A stretch of DNA of 6,274 nucleotides from Verrucomicrobiia bacterium. Its GTDB lineage: Bacteria > Verrucomicrobiota > Verrucomicrobiia > Opitutales > Opitutaceae. The position numbers and the translations under genes were made by a program. Below are positions 5,399-6,274 of the stretch, one piece after another; the first letter of the stretch is position 1; every line of letters starts with the position of its first letter. The notes beneath the pieces are model-generated. The model was not told where the DNA came from, searched no databases, and saw only the letters and a list, made by a program, of their open reading frames with translations. The DNA is taken from the NCBI GenBank assembly GCA_030424825.1, contig JAUHWE010000298.1, positions 1-6,274 of the forward strand, written 5' to 3'.

Positions 5399-6274
5399 GT
5401 TCGCCAAGATCTCTACCTCGTTCGTTGGAATAGCGAAAATGGATCCCGCCATAGAGGCGACTGTCGCAAATTTCTTCGACACAATCGGCGAAGCTGTCGA
5501 ATTTGCGCACAACCCCGGGCAGAGCACTGCTCGTGGTTGCAAATGTGTAGCCGTCCGCCGCATCGAAAAAGAGTTCCATGATCTTTCCGCCGGCGCCACT
5601 GAAGGCTCCGTGTCCGGAGACGTATTCCGGATGCGGTGGCGCCTCTAGAAGGGAGTTCCATGTTTTATCAGGCGCTGTACTGGGATTGCCATCCTTGGCT
5701 GCTCCTTGAATGGCTTGAATGGGGCGCCAGGACTCGTAGAAGTATTTGGTATCCCAACAAGCGATTCCTGCGTCGGCCATGGCGATGTTGGCGAGTGCCA
5801 GCAGTCTGGCAGTTTCAATAAGAGGGAGCTTCTTCTCTTGGGCGGTTCTGGTTGCGATTTCGTACCAGTGACCGGCCGGAGTTGATGTGTAGGAGAAGCA
5901 GGACCAAAACTGAGCGATTTCGGTTTGTTCCGCAGTCCGGATCTTCGAATCCGCTGCACCGATTTCACGGACCTCTTCGAGTGCGTGAGTGTACTCTTGA
6001 GATACTAGACTCGGTGGCGGAGGAAGGCGGAATTCAGAAGCGCTTTCGATGGCGAAGGGGCGGATAAGGGGCCAATGGGATAGTTCTGGTGGACGAAAGT
6101 CGGGTGGTGTTCGTCTCCATTTACCAATCACGTCTTTGGGAATGTAAGTAGTGCTCGATGTGGATCCGTCATTAGATCGAAGGTCGATAAGCTTTTTGGC
6201 GACGGATTCGCCGAATTCCTTGGATTGTATCCACGTTTCTAAGGGAACGATCTCTTTCAGTGTGGCGAACTGCT
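5313..6274 (-). CDS. Vanadium-dependent haloperoxidase / PAP2-superfamily protein, N-terminus outside the window
   Basis: The frame is open from the right edge (QFATLKEIVPLETWIQ...) to TAA 5315-5313, giving 319 visible residues. A GTG at 6131 could be taken as a start, but the frame continues upstream with family-like sequence (TTYIPKDVIGKWRRTPPDF), so the start lies beyond 6274. Vanadate/phosphate-binding motifs are present in order: K-x6-RP (KYFYESWRP, visible residues 176-184), EYVSGHGAF (217-225, with the acid-base His221) and SR-x5-H (SRLYGGIHF, 271-279, with the vanadate-ligating His278). The usual HxxxD ending is HFRYS here: Ser instead of Asp at residue 282. Family members bind vanadate and oxidise halides with H2O2, or act as acid phosphatases; halide choice cannot be read. 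No export signal can be judged because the N-terminus is missing. It converges with the hydrolase gene, with about 220 bases between the stops. Confidence 0.9.
   Translation of the reverse strand, partial: QFATLKEIVPLETWIQSKEFGESVAKKLIDLRSNDGSTSSTTYIPKDVIGKWRRTPPDFRPPELSHWPLIRPFAIESASEFRLPPPPSLVSQEYTHALEEVREIGAADSKIRTAEQTEIAQFWSCFSYTSTPAGHWYEIATRTAQEKKLPLIETARLLALANIAMADAGIACWDTKYFYESWRPIQAIQGAAKDGNPSTAPDKTWNSLLEAPPHPEYVSGHGAFSGAGGKIMELFFDAADGYTFATTSSALPGVVRKFDSFADCVEEICDSRLYGGIHFRYSNERGRDLGEHVAAFVFATQLQPIRTKNLQASSASSKE

Noticed and set aside
5399..5599. N-terminal part of the minus-strand frame 5099-5599 as a separate gene
   Set aside because: It overlaps the motif-bearing part of the haloperoxidase in another frame and has no protein-like features of its own.

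Overview
The window looks like a compact chromosomal segment of a Gram-negative bacterium. It holds a lipoprotein with a lipobox and a beta-barrel-type outer-membrane protein ending in Phe. My best guess for the lineage is a marine member of the Verrucomicrobiota (Opitutia / Puniceicoccales type). That rests on remembered similarity of the barrel protein and on the mix of a vanadium-haloperoxidase-like enzyme, a secreted S9-like hydrolase and a DUF4266-type lipoprotein. No marker gene confirms it. Base composition is balanced, and I see no tRNA, rRNA, CRISPR array, insertion sequence or attachment site.

Layout. (1) Positions 1-1681, minus strand: a tightly packed operon, read right to left, of a DUF4266-like lipoprotein with a C-terminal CxxC, an outer-membrane beta-barrel protein, and an exported thioredoxin-fold protein with a CPFC site that runs off the left edge. 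Gaps are 5 and 4 bases. A possible 69-codon gene (1682-1891) abuts the lipoprotein with adjacent stop and start codons. (2) 1934-3130, plus strand: an MFS transporter divergent from that operon. (3) 3112-4035, minus strand: a SRPBCC + GyrI-like ligand-binding protein whose 3' end overlaps the transporter by 19 bases. (4) 4145-5089, plus strand: a secreted alpha/beta hydrolase. (5) 5313-6274, minus strand: a vanadium-dependent haloperoxidase / PAP2-type enzyme that enters from the right edge. Between (4) and (5) lies a 223-base stretch with two inverted repeats, one a 42-base near-palindrome, and an ambiguous small reading frame.

How the parts may work together. The leftmost operon is the most system-like part: a thiol-redox protein, a Cys-tailed lipoprotein and an outer-membrane barrel, all destined for the cell envelope. 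From general knowledge, DUF4266 lipoproteins often sit beside a barrel-type DUF3570 protein, a thioredoxin-like protein and the flavin transferase ApbE. This looks like a variant of that set with a different-looking barrel, whose function is not established. The other genes look like single-gene units without an obvious shared pathway.
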